A stretch of 64,000 nucleotides of DNA from Rebecca billardiae RCC1528 (Eukaryota; Haptophyta): positions 248,001 to 312,000 of the forward strand of contig OZ251241.1 in the NCBI GenBank assembly GCA_965240325.2. The letters are read 5' to 3'. Each line of letters starts with the position of its first letter. Position 1 is the stretch's first letter. Positions 1 through 10,673 of the stretch are shown here, piece after piece. The notes below the pieces were generated by a model. It was not told the DNA's origin, ran no database searches, and was given only the letters and a program-made list of their open reading frames with translations. Both the position numbers and the translations under genes were made by a program.

Positions 1-751
1 AGGGCGCGGGCTGTGCGCGCGCGTGACGCCGCGGCTGCCAGCTGCACGCGCGCGCACGGCCGCGCCTCCGCCCGCCTGCCTTGGCGTCGACTTGGCCGGG
101 TGCTGCTGCGCGCCTCGCCGGAAGCCTCTGTGCCCGGTCGTCGCCGCACGCCGCGCGCCCCGTTTGGGCCGCTGGTGGCGAGGCAGTGCCGGGCTGCTGC
201 ACGGATGACGCCTCGGCCTCCTCCCGCTCAGCCGCTGGGCCCGGGGCCTGGCCCCTGGGCCTGGCCCAAGATCATGACTGCCACTGAGACTACTGTGACG
301 ACGACGATGGATCTTGATACTATGGTGAGCAGATGCTCGGGTGTCGTCAGGACGGGGTGCCGTCCGTGACTAGAAGTGTGCCGTCATTGCTAGAAGACGC
401 CGTAGCCTCTGGCGGCCATTCCGTAAACTCCAAAGCCGTGCAGGCCGCGCTGCCGGCGGTGCTGTGAGTGCTGGCAGCTGCGGCAGGCTGGTGCGCCTGC
501 ACTGCAGTACGCAGCACACGCGCGCCGGCTGGCGCCTGATGGCGGTCCTCGCCGCACGTGCGCTCTTCGCTGATAGGGCCGCCTTGTGACAACCGCCTGC
601 CCGCGGACGGCTCCGCCATGCGCCCGGCTGGCCGCGGCGTCAGGCCGCGAGCGCGTGCGCGTCGCGGCGCCGTGCGCTGTGCGGGCTTGTGCCGGCTGGG
701 CGCGGGGCCGCCCACGGCCCCGCACGCGCCGGCCTCTGAGCCGCTGCGGGC
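1..751. other. Window edge, no gene supported
   Basis: Open frames exist on both strands but none has a recognisable domain, and GC-rich DNA of this kind produces open frames by chance. The right part is the 3' flank of the phosphatase gene. The 3' end of a gene lying outside the window cannot be excluded. Confidence 0.5.
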
Positions 752-1996
752 TCACAAGAAGTAGGGCACCACGGAGCGCGGCGGCGTGGCGCCCGTGTTC
801 GCCTCGACCTCCTTGAAGATGGCGTACGACTTGTTGTGCGCCTCGTCGATGGTCTGCGCGCGCGGTGGCGCAGCGGCGGCGGCGCGTCTCAGCCGGGCGC
901 TTGTGTGCGAGCTGGCGCGCGCGGCGCGAGCGCGCGCGCACCAACAGTGCGGCGACGTTGCCGCAGCGGTAGCAGTAGTTCGGCGCGGACCAGACGGTGA
1001 CCAGCGTCTTGTTCGGGAAGGCGTACTTGTACCCCTCCTGCACCAGCTGGTGCGCGCGCGCGATCAGCTCGAGGCCGTTCAGCGCGTTGAACTCCTGCGT
1101 CACCTTGGCCCCAAACAGCCAGCCTGCGCCGCGTGGCGACACCGCCCACGCCTCGACGTCGTCTGGGTCGGACCACATCAGGTCTGCGCGCACCGCAGCG
1201 GCGGGGGCGGGCGCGGCGTGAGCGCGGCGTCGCACGCGCGCGGCGCCCCGCGGCGCGCCCCGCCCGCCCCCGCGCCCAGAGCCCCCGCCGCCCCGCGCGC
1301 GGCGCCGCACCGCAGAAGGCGCCCTCGTGCGGGATCTCCTGTGTGCGCTCGATGGTGCGCATCTGGTCGAGCGTCTTCACGTCGGGGGAGAGCCCGCCGT
1401 GCACGCACAGGATGCAGCCGTCGACGAGGGCGGCGAGGGGGCACCAGTCGAAGACGTCGGTGGTGTACTTCCACGGGTTCGCGTTGCCGTACTTGCGCTG
1501 GCACTCGTCGTAGAAGCCGTACACCTGCGTGATCTGGCGCGACTCGTGGTTGCCCCGCAGCAGCGTGATGCGCGACGGGTGGCGCGCCTTCAGCAGCAGC
1601 AGCAGGGTGATCGTCTCCACCGAGTTGTACCCGCGGTCGACAAAGTCGCCCTGCGCGCGCGCGCGCGCGCGCGGTAGCACGCCGGCACGCGTGAGCCTCG
1701 CCCCCGCCCGCGCACTCCGCCCCGCACGCACGCGCGCGCGCGCGCGCGCCGCCCACCATGAAGATGTAGGAAGTGTCCGGGCACTTTCCGCCCGTGCGGA
1801 AGAGCTCGAGCAGGTCGTGGAACTGGCCGTGGATGTCGCCGCAGATGGTGACGGGCGCGGCGACGGGCTGCACCGTCGACTCCTCGAGCATCAGCTCCTT
1901 CACGTACTCGCACAGCCGCTTGTACTCGAGCTCAGGCAGCAGCTCCATGCGCTCGATCTTCTCGATCCACTCGTCCAGACCGCGGCGCGCGGCCAT
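752..1996 (-). CDS. PP6-type serine/threonine protein phosphatase catalytic subunit
   Basis: Protein phosphatase of the PPP family, closest by eye to the PP6/Sit4/FyPP group, which dephosphorylates Ser/Thr proteins as the catalytic part of a heteromeric holoenzyme in cytosol and nucleus. Four exons (1757-1996, 1311-1650, 942-1183, 752-853) join in frame to 307 residues, the usual PP6 length. Metal-binding motifs GDIHG (53-57), GDFVDRG (81-87) and GNHE (112-115) are intact, followed by [14 protein letters not shown], the LSPD loop and [11 protein letters not shown]. The C-terminus is PYFL, the tail usual in PP6-like enzymes and the site of carboxymethylation in PP2A relatives. [10 protein letters not shown] and NPWKY near the active site favour PP6 over PP4. 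The three introns are 88-127 nt, begin GTGGGC, GTGCGG and GTGCGC, and end GCAG. Start is the first ATG before the conserved N-terminal helix ([11 protein letters not shown]). Confidence 0.95.
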
Positions 1997-3321
1997 GGCG
2001 GTGGGCCGAGCGCGCGACAGCGGGCCGCGCGCGCGCTCGATTAGCGACTCGCACCACGCGCCGGCGCGCCGGTGGCGGCGCGGCTGGCGGCTGGGTGGCG
2101 GCGGCAGAAGCGGCGATGCACGCGCCGCGAGGTCCAGCGGCAGGCCCTGCTGGTCGTTCAGTGACTCAGGAACTGCGCGCGCCGATCGTCAGCGGCGTCA
2201 GGATACCTTCCACGATGGCGGCGGCGGCGTTCCGGTGGGCGGTGCTTTGTGCTCGGCCCAAGGGGGTAATGGACAAGACCATACCGAAGAGCGCGGCTGA
2301 CACTGCGAGACCCTTGCCGGGCCGGCTCGGCCATGCGTGCGTGGTTGCTCGCCGCCGACCCCGTGCCGGCTGCGCCGTTGAACAGCGCGGCAGGGCGACC
2401 CCGCTGTGCGGGGCGCGGCACTGCGCCTCATCTATCCGCGCGCCGTGGCAGCGAGGTAAGCTGGCACAGCCTGCACATGACCGGGCTCCGGTGTCGGAAA
2501 TAGCCAACAGCAGCAGTAGCAGCAAGGCTGACAACGGCGCGCGCACGCGGCTTGGGGCATTGCGAGCCCGCGCAGCGAGTGACGGCGATGCAGCCCGAGC
2601 GCAGGGCGAGCACTGCCAAGCTGCCATCACCCCCGATTCTTGTCGTAGACCGGACCCGGCGGCCATGGATTGACTGCTCACACCAAGGCGCAAGCTCAAC
2701 TATGGCTGTCCTCGGTACGCGAGTGCACCGATACATTCCTTGCCCCAGCGCGTGCTCCGTGCTCCGCGGGCCGATCCGTGCATGCCGGCAGGCAAACTTG
2801 GGTCGCCACGGTTGCCTGAGCCTCCGTTTCGGTCGTCGACTCGATGGTTTGGGGCGCTTGCACACAAGACCGCGCACGCGCTCCCCTCGGAGGCCCTCGG
2901 TCCGTTGATCCGACGGCGCTGAGCGGCCGTCGGCGGGCCTGGATGCCTCCTCCATCTTGGCAACAATGGAGGTCGTCCGCCGTCTGGAATAACTCCGGAT
3001 TCGCCGACGAAACCCGGTTGTCTCAACCGCCACGAAGCTTGCCAAAGGACCAACCACAACTCGTGCATGGGCGGAAGGCGTGCAACCGGTACCCGTGTTT
3101 CTGATGAGATTGGGTATGTGCACTATGTAGTGGGCGTTTGGGTCTGGAGTCTGGACCAACCTGTCCAGGCGCCCAGCCAAACCTGAAACCAGCCGGCCGG
3201 CTGGTGGAAGGAGCCGAGGGTGGGACCAGCCTTGCCCACCCGTGTGGACGCCAACCAACACTCCGTCCGCGCGCAGACGGCGGAGCAGGCGAAGGGCGTG
3301 AGCAGCTCCAGACCGGGCAGA
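1997..3321. other. Divergent intergenic region, no gene seen
   Basis: Lies between the starts of the phosphatase gene (-) and the RING/CCCH gene (+). Open frames are present on both strands but none shows a domain. It must contain both promoters; no TATA-like or other element stands out. An in-frame ATG-type extension of the downstream gene back to 3220 is possible. Confidence 0.4.
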
Positions 3322-5085
3322 ATGCCCGGCGTGATTGAAGGCGGCGCGCCACCACGCGTGGACGCGTGGGGCGGCGGGGCTGCGCAGGGCGCGGCGACGG
3401 CCGCGGGCGCGCCGTGCGCGCTGTGCGGCGCGCCGGGCGCGGCCAAGCGGCTCGAGCCGTGCGCACACCTGGCGTGCGGCGCGTGCGTGACGCAGCTGAG
3501 GCGGCAGGCCATCTTCACCGCGGAGAAGGGCACGCGCTGCCCCGCGTGCCAGCGCCCCGTGCACGCGTACGTGGACGCACACGGGCCACAGCACGCGCAG
3601 GAGGCGACCGCCAGAGGCGGCGGTGCGGCGCGTGGCGTGGGGAGCGGCGGGGGCGCGAGCGACGCGGGCGCCAACGGGCGGCAAGCGAGTGGGCGTGGCC
3701 CCAAGGCCTCCGGGCGTGGCGGCACGACGAACGCGGCGCGCTCTGGCGCGAGCGACGCCGCGGCCGCCTCTGAGCGGCGCGAGCGCGCTGCGGCTGCGGC
3801 GGCAGCGAACGGCGGACCGCCCAAGCTGGCGGATGCGGAGAAGAACGCTGAGCCGTGGATGTACAAGACGAAGATATGCAAGCGATGGTCCGCCACGGGC
3901 TCCTGCTCGTACGGCGACAACTGCTGGTTTGTACGCGCAGCGCGGCGCACGCGCGCGGCGAGCGTCGTGCGTGCGGCGCCGGGCGGCGCTACGCTGGCGC
4001 CGGGCCACCTCGCGGCGCCCCAGCCCAGCACCAACGCGCGCCCCCGCGCACGCACGCGCCTCGCGTGCGCCGTCTCGTCCGCCGACCACCCGCGCGCGCA
4101 GGCGCACGGGCAAGAGGAGATGCGCAGGCCAGGCTTGCGCCCCAACCCGGCGGGAGCGGGCGCGGGCGCCGCGCCCGCGACAGCTGGCGGCGGCGGCGGC
4201 GGCGGCGGCGGGCGCTCCTCCAACGCGTCGTCAACAGGGGTCTCGGCCGAGCGCGCGTCGGCCGAGTTGGCCGAGGCCGAGCAGGCGGGTCCGGGTGGCG
4301 GGCGCCGCTCGTCCGGCGGGAGCGACCGGAGCGGCCCCTCGCAGCAGCAGCCGCAGCAGCAGGGGGAGAATCGTCGGAGTCACGCGAGCGCTCGCGCGGC
4401 AGCCGGTAACGGAGGCGGCGGCGGCGGCGGCGGGGCGAGCGCGCGCACGGCGGGCTCGGGAGGCGCGCGCCCAGCGCAGCCAGCGCAGGCACAGCCAGCC
4501 GCGGCGCCGAGCGCGTCGCGCCGCGACGCCCGGCGTGGCGGGCAGCAGCCGGCCGCGGCCGCGCCAGGCGCCAGCCCCTGTGGCGAGGCAGCGGGCGGCG
4601 GGTATGGCGCGCAGCACCCGGCGGCGGCTCCGATGGCGCTGATGGGCGCGGTGGCGCAGGACGGGGCCGAGCTGATACGCGCGCAGGCGGGCGTGCTCAG
4701 CCTGGCTCCCCCCGCCTCGCACCCGTACCAGCAGCCGGCGCCGCAGCAGCCGGCGGCGCTGAGCGCGCCTCCGCCCACTGAGCTGCGCGAGCTCTGGACG
4801 CCGCGCGCACCGCCGCTCGGGCCAGCCGAGACGGCGGCGGCGGCGGAGGCGCAGGCGCGCGCGGACAGCGAGCTGGCCGCGTCTGACGCCTCGGGCGGCG
4901 AGCTGCTCAGCCTCGAGCTGCTCTCCGCGCAGACGCAGCGACTGAACGAGGCGCTGGGCGAGGGCGGTGGCGGCAGCCACCACCGCGGGCAGCGGCACGG
5001 CGTAGGGAGCGGCGCGGAGCAGTGGCCGCCTGGCTGGGCCGCGCCACTGTCTCACGGGCTGGCGCCCTCGTTGCAGCAGCAGCAG

Positions 5086-5143
<58 letters not shown>

Positions 5144-5166
5144 TTCAGCAGCAGCAGCAGCAGCAG

Positions 5167-5203
<37 letters not shown>

Positions 5204-5586
5204 GGCAGCAGCATCAGCAGCAGCAGGCCGAGGCGGCGCTGCAGCAGCTGCAGCTGCCGCACAGCCCGCGCGCGCCCTCGTGCGCTGGCTCATCCATGCA
5301 CGGCAGCAGCGCGTCAGCGGCCGCCTCGCCCGCGCTGCAGGCGGCGGGCTCGCCGCAGCCGGTCGGCGGGGGCTCGGCCGTGGGCGGCGCTGTGGGCGGC
5401 GTGGGCAGCTTCTCGCTCTGGGGCGCGCCCGGGCCCTCCGCCGAGGCGGGAGGCGGCAGCGGCGGCTCGTCCGACCGCCGCTCCCCCCTCTGCTCGCCGC
5501 TTACCTCGCCGCAGAGCTGCGCGGCGCCGGGCGGCGCGCTGGGCAGCCTGGCCTCCCTGCCTGTGCTGAGCCCGCTGCCGCCCGCT

Positions 5587-5617
<31 letters not shown>

Positions 5618-5895
5618 CGCCGTTGGGCCTGGGCGCGGCGCTCGGTCCCGGATGGCCCACGGGCGCGCCCACGTCCGTCGGCCACGAGCCTCCGCACGGC
5701 CTGCTCGGGCCGGGCGCGGGCGAAGGCCCCTCCTCCGCCTTTGGCTGCGCTCCGTGCGCGCCGCAGCACAGCAGTGCGGCCGTGTACGGCGCAGGCGCCA
5801 TGCTGCCGCTCTCCGCGCACGCGCACGCGCACGCGCACGCGCACAGCGCAGGCGCGGCCGGCGGCGCGCCCGCGCTGTGGGGCTGGCGCGGCTGA
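3322..5895 (+). CDS. RING finger plus CCCH zinc finger protein with Gln/Trp-rich tract
   Basis: Two exons (3322-3930, 4102-5895) give about 800 residues. Residues 32-76 fit a C3HC4 RING finger (C-x2-C-x11-C-x-H-x2-C-x2-C-x17-C-x2-C), suggesting E3 ubiquitin ligase activity. Residues 186-205 fit a Tis11-type CCCH finger exactly (C-x8-C-x5-C-x3-H, preceded by MYKTKI), suggesting binding to AU-rich RNA. The CCCH histidine is restored only by removing the 171-nt intron (GTACGC...CGCAG), which is a multiple of three with no stop. Then come Gly, Ala, Ser and Gln low-complexity stretches, a Gln run interrupted by Trp (about 527-580) and a His-Ala repeat near the end. A role in mRNA turnover coupled to ubiquitylation is inference. 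The start is uncertain: ATG 3322 lies just before the RING; an upstream in-frame start at 3220 would add 34 residues. Confidence 0.8.
5074..5226 (+). repeat. CAG trinucleotide repeat with TGG interruptions
   Basis: Runs of CAG interrupted by TGG, plus single CTT and CAT codons, lie in frame within the RING/CCCH gene and encode poly-Gln broken by Trp. The tract is a likely length polymorphism. Confidence 0.9.
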
Positions 5896-8800
5896 CTGAC
5901 GCGTGTCGCGTGAGCAGCAGCCCGGACGGAGGGCGGCCGGACGGCGGATCGGCGATGGCGGCGCGCCCAGGGCCGGGCCGCCTAAGGACCGCCTGGCGCG
6001 CGCGCGCGCTCGGCACCCAGGAGGCCTTTGGCGCAGGGCCTGCGACCCCGGGGCCGCGCGCCACTCCGAGCAGCTACACTCGCCTACTGGTACAGCACCA
6101 TGCAAAGCTCGGCGTCGGAACCTGTCGTGCGTTTGGCCGCGTACGACTACGAGTAGAGAGGCGACCGTCCGCCCGGACTTCCTTGAAACGCGAAGCTCAA
6201 GCTCGGACTGGCACTGGCGGACCGTTCGGAGTTCGGACTCGCCAAGTCCCTGCCCGTGCCATGGCGCGGTCCGCGGCGGCGAGTGCGGCCCGTGCCATGT
6301 CATGACGGCTACTGTCTGGCCTGCCGGACTACGAGTGACCGAGTCGGCGTAGCTTACGACTACGCGCCTGGCGGAAGGACTACCGCACTACTGAGCCGTG
6401 AGCGGCACCGTCTGCACCTGTGTCCGTGACCGGGGCGGACTGGTGCCCACGGCGTAGTCACACGGTCAGTGGTCACTAGACGGGCCGCGTGTCCCCGCGC
6501 CACGGCCAGTATATATTAACTATATTATATTATATTAACTTAAGGCCGAGGCCGCCCGCCCAGCCGCCGCCGCAACTCGTGTAACTGTAAGTGAGATGAT
6601 CACTGTATAGCCTGGTCCAAACGCACTGGAGCACTTTCGGGGATTTTATCGCCAAATGAACGCGGGCCCCTAGGCACGCGCTCACACCCGGAAACAGCGT
6701 AACAAATGGGCCCAGCCCGGGCGCAGCAAAAGTTTCGGCCTAAAAATCGCATCCGTGGCCCGTCGTGAGCGTGCGCGCGCGCGCCGCGGACAACTACGGA
6801 CACATAGAGAATCGTCAGTCCGAATGTGGGTAAGTACTTAGCCTAAATGAGCCCAAACGCACGAACTTACTTATTGGCGTACGTCGAGGCGAGCATGAAC
6901 CCTGGTACAGGCCATTAGGATGGGCTGTGGTCTGTGCGCAAGTGGCCGTACTCAACTACTGCAAGATCGACTATATTACCCATTTATACCCGCATATTAT
7001 GGGCAATGTACCCGCATACGTATGAGTTCTGGACCTGTATAATTAAAATACCACTATGTCGTTACATATTCGCCATAGGTGGGTAGCTGTCCCAGGCTGC
7101 ACGATTAGTGCGGCGCTCGGGGTGCAGTGGTCGGACGAGGCTCCGCCTGGCCTTCCGCGCACTCCTGCAGACAAGAAGAGGGCCGGACTCCCACCCGGCC
7201 AGGCGTGCGGCAGTCGGTCAGGTGCTGGACCTGGTCTGGAGACCATCTCCTGCGTGGCAACTGGCCGATCTGCGGCACAACGCGCGCCGCCGTGAGCCAC
7301 ACGGCAGGTTCGCAATGGATCCGGATCGCGTGTCCATGGCGGCGTGCATCGAGTATTTCAAGCTGCCAAGTCGCGTGCCACGCCCGCCCTTTCACTTGGG
7401 GCATCAGTACTGCCTACAACGACGACATGTGCGTCCTTAGATGAGGCATAATCGCGATTCTAGCTGCCCGTCCAAGGGTCAGATCGCACGTCTTTGCTCG
7501 CCCGACAGCCTCAACGGCGGACTGATGTGATCCGCGGGTGACGATGCGACCGCTTCGAGTGCGCCTACGGCAACCACCGGGGTGGGGATCGTTCATGGGC
7601 ACCCTCTGCGTGCCATGACATGCTCTGGCCTTGCGTGGTGACTTGGCCCACCGCGCGTAAACGGGAAAGACACCCGAGCACGTGCTTCCGAGCCACCCGA
7701 ATGGCACAATGTGCCACCCATGGACACCAAACACGTGCCAGAGCGCGAGCCTTGCGTGCTGGAGTAGCCGCACGACACCAAGGAAGACGTATGAGCGCTC
7801 TCAACCATCTTCAAGCGACGACTCCGTCGACTCTGCCTCGCAGACCGCGGTACGATCCTCGACCTTGTGCTCGCAGCAAAGGCCATGACGGTAAAGCAGC
7901 ACCCAGGCGATGGGAGTCAGCCGGCAGCCACTACACTGCGACTGTACACACCCAACCCCGCAAGACGAGCCATCCTGCTCGCCACCAGCCCGTCATACAG
8001 CTCCACGAGGAGCACAAATCGACAGCCGCCGCTCAGGACGACCCATGCGCAAACGTGACGGGACTGGCCGGATGAAGCGTTGGCGATGCGCAGCGCGCCC
8101 AACGCTGGTGGTGGCATCGAGTACATGCTAGGGGTAGGCGGTGGCCCACACGAGCCGTCGCGTGGCCCGCATATTACCCGAGGTGGCCCGTCTCGAAGGC
8201 GCCGCGCAACCCAGCAGGTGAGCGTTCGACGCGCGCCGTCAGGCGAGAAGTCGACCTGGCGACGGACCGCGGGCGGCGGAAGCAACGCAGACATGTCGCT
8301 CAAGGTGTGCACGCACACCACCGGGGCACCCGAACGATGTGTCCAGCACTACACCTGACATGAGGCGGCGCAGTCGTCCAGTCGAGGCTCTCGAGCCCCT
8401 TCCCGACCTTCGTCGCGGCGAGCCGTCGGACGGCCGGTGGCGATTTTTGACAGCGCGACGAGCGACTAGAAAATCGGGAGAAATCAGGCGCCCAAAATCC
8501 GAAAAGGCTTTTTCACTGGCGAAAATCGGGATGGACCAGGCTACACTGTAACGGCCGGACGGGCCGCGGGCTGACGAACCGGCCGTGCCCGCATCACTTA
8601 ATCCCGGGCGCTCGGCGCCCGGGCGCCGGCTGGCGGGTCGTCAGTGTCACCGGTCTCGTCACCGGGACACCGGGTCCGGGACACGGCGGTCTGCCGGTCG
8701 CCCACTGTGCGGCCACTGGCCGACTGCGGGCCACCGGAGTGCAGCGGCGGCCCGGCCCCGCGCGGCCCGCCCGGCCCCGCGCGGGCCGGCCCCGCCCCCG

Positions 8801-9310
8801 TCACGACTCACGGCGTCACGCCGTGCCCGGCTAACTAGTATAACTCATTAACTGGGCACTGTCAGTTGATTAGTTACAGGCACTGTCAGTCCGTAGCTGT
8901 ACATATATAGTCTTATTTAGTCACTTGAGTTGTAGTCGCCGCCCGATGCCATAGCAGCTACACGTAGTGCCGTGCCACTATGATGATGCATAAGTACCGA
9001 TGCCATACTCATACCGAGCACTTACTGGGAGTGAGTCCAACCTCTAAGACGAGATTGACGACTGAGCACTGCAGTCTGCTGCTGCTGACCTCCGTCTCCT
9101 GGCGGCCGTCCTCTCGAAGTCTCGAACCGGAAGGTTGATGATGAATGATGATGGATGCTGATGATGGGAGCAGAAACGACGGTTACGCGCGTCGCGGAAA
9201 GTTGGGCGCCTTTTGGCCGAAAACGTATTGGGAGCGTCATCGACTCGAAACAGGCAAACAGACTGCTTGCAGGGGCTGCCGCGCTGGACGTGCCGAGTGG
9301 CGCCGCGACG
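5896..9310. other. Long gene-poor stretch
   Basis: No open frame here carries a recognisable domain or steady third-position G/C bias. Visible landmarks are an AT-rich patch of TATAT/TTAA at about 6509-6542, the 3' flank of the RING/CCCH gene, and a very GC-rich stretch with short GGCC/GCCCGGGCGC palindromes near 8600-8800. An upstream in-frame ATG of the next gene lies at 9155. Confidence 0.45.
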
Positions 9311-10673
9311 ATGGGCAGCACGCTCGAGGAGAACGTGGCGTGGGACCTGCGCCAGCCGCCCACGGACCAGCACATCTCGTCGCGCTGGCCCCACAGCAGC
9401 AGCACCACGTGGCACTCCGCCTCGCGCAGCTCGCGCTGGGGCGACTCGTCTGCGCGCTCGCGCGCGCGTGCACGCACGCGCTCGCGCTCGCCGCCCGCAA
9501 GCGCGCGCACGCTGGAGCCGTGGGGATCGGCAAGTGGCAGCCCATCGGGCACGCGCTCGCCGTCGTGGATGCGGCGGACCGCGCCCGCCCGCTCGTCGCT
9601 CCGCGCGCCCGGCCCGGCCCCCGCTGTCGGCTACCGTCGGCCCGCGCCGGCCGTGTATGCTGCGGGCGTTCGGCAGTCGGGCTTGGCGCTGGCGCAGAGC
9701 TCGTCCGTCACGGCGGAGCTGGTTGACGAGCTGCAGGCCGAGCTCGCGACGCTCCGGCAGCAGTGGGAGCACGGCCGGCTGAGCGAGGCCGAGCTCCTCG
9801 CCAACGCGGAGCGGCTCGCCGCGTGGGTGCGCTCTGCGGGCACTGAGAATGAGCAGCTGCAGCACACGGTGGCGCAGCTGCGCACCGCGCTGCTGCACGC
9901 GCGCACGCAGCTCGCCGAGGCGGAGGACGACGCGCGCACGCGGGTGCGCGCGCGCGGCGGGACGCGCGCGCGCTCGCCCCGCCCCGCCCCGCCCCGCGCG
10001 CGCCTCAGCCGCGCCCCCCGCCCCCTGCCCTCCGCCTGCGCCGCGCGCCGCTGCTGCGGCGCCGCAGGCGGCTGACCTTGGGCCCCTGCTGCAAGCGCTG
10101 CGCGTGGCGGTGGACGAGGCCAACGCCCTGCGCGCGCTGAGCGAGGTGCAGCAGGCGCAGATCGACGAGGACCTGGCCGCCTCGCTGCACGCCGGCCGTG
10201 AGCCCTACGGGTACCGCGCGCACGCGGAGGGTCAGGGTGCGTACGGCGCGCCTCTGGAGGGCGCGTGGGCGGAGCAGGCGTACGGCCAGTCCTACGGCCA
10301 GGGCTACGGGCAGGGCTACGGGCAGGGCTACGGGCAGGGGTACGGGTATGAGCACCCGCGCGGGTACGGGGCGGAGGGCGCCGTGCTGCTGCCACGCGGC
10401 GGGTACACGCCCGTGTACGCCGAGCCCCCCGGCGAGGCCGCGTGGGGAGCCGAGCGCGCGCGTGCGCCGCACCTCCAGCACTGGCAGCACGAGAGCGGCC
10501 ACGGCGCGGGGCGCGGCCTCGAGCACGGCGCGGGGCTGTACTGGAACGAGCCCGCGGCCGACGAGGGGTACTGGGTGTACCACCAAGCCGCGCAGCCGCA
10601 GTACGCGCACCCCGGGTACGACGAGTACGCGTACTACTACGCCGAGGAGCAGCCGGCCGAGTTCTATTACTGA
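9311..10673 (+). CDS. Coiled-coil protein with Tyr/Gly/Gln prion-like C-terminal tail
   Basis: Function unknown. Two exons (9311-9943, 10068-10673), joined across a 124-nt GTGCGC...GCAG intron, give about 412 residues. The N-terminal third is Ser/Arg-rich. The middle is a clear coiled coil (about residues 135-215; repeated leucines in VDELQAELATLRQQWEHG and later heptads) that continues across the splice junction. The last 140 residues are dominated by Tyr, Gly, Gln, Glu and Ala. They include consecutive YGQG units at about 10280-10350 and a Tyr-rich end with no stable domain, a composition typical of prion-like, phase-separating tails. The start is uncertain: ATG 9311 precedes a less biased segment, and an in-frame ATG at 9155 would add 52 residues. 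No family was recognised. Confidence 0.65.

Noticed and set aside
2428-4113. A 561-codon minus-strand frame upstream of the RING/CCCH gene
   Set aside because: Arg/Ala-rich with no domain, and overlaps the well-supported RING exon on the other strand.
4231-5262. Minus-strand frame with poly-Leu
   Set aside because: Antisense reading of the CAG repeat.
6988-8360. Clusters of 60-150-codon frames
   Set aside because: No homology recognised, several frames equally open, and the sequence contains frequent AT-rich breaks.
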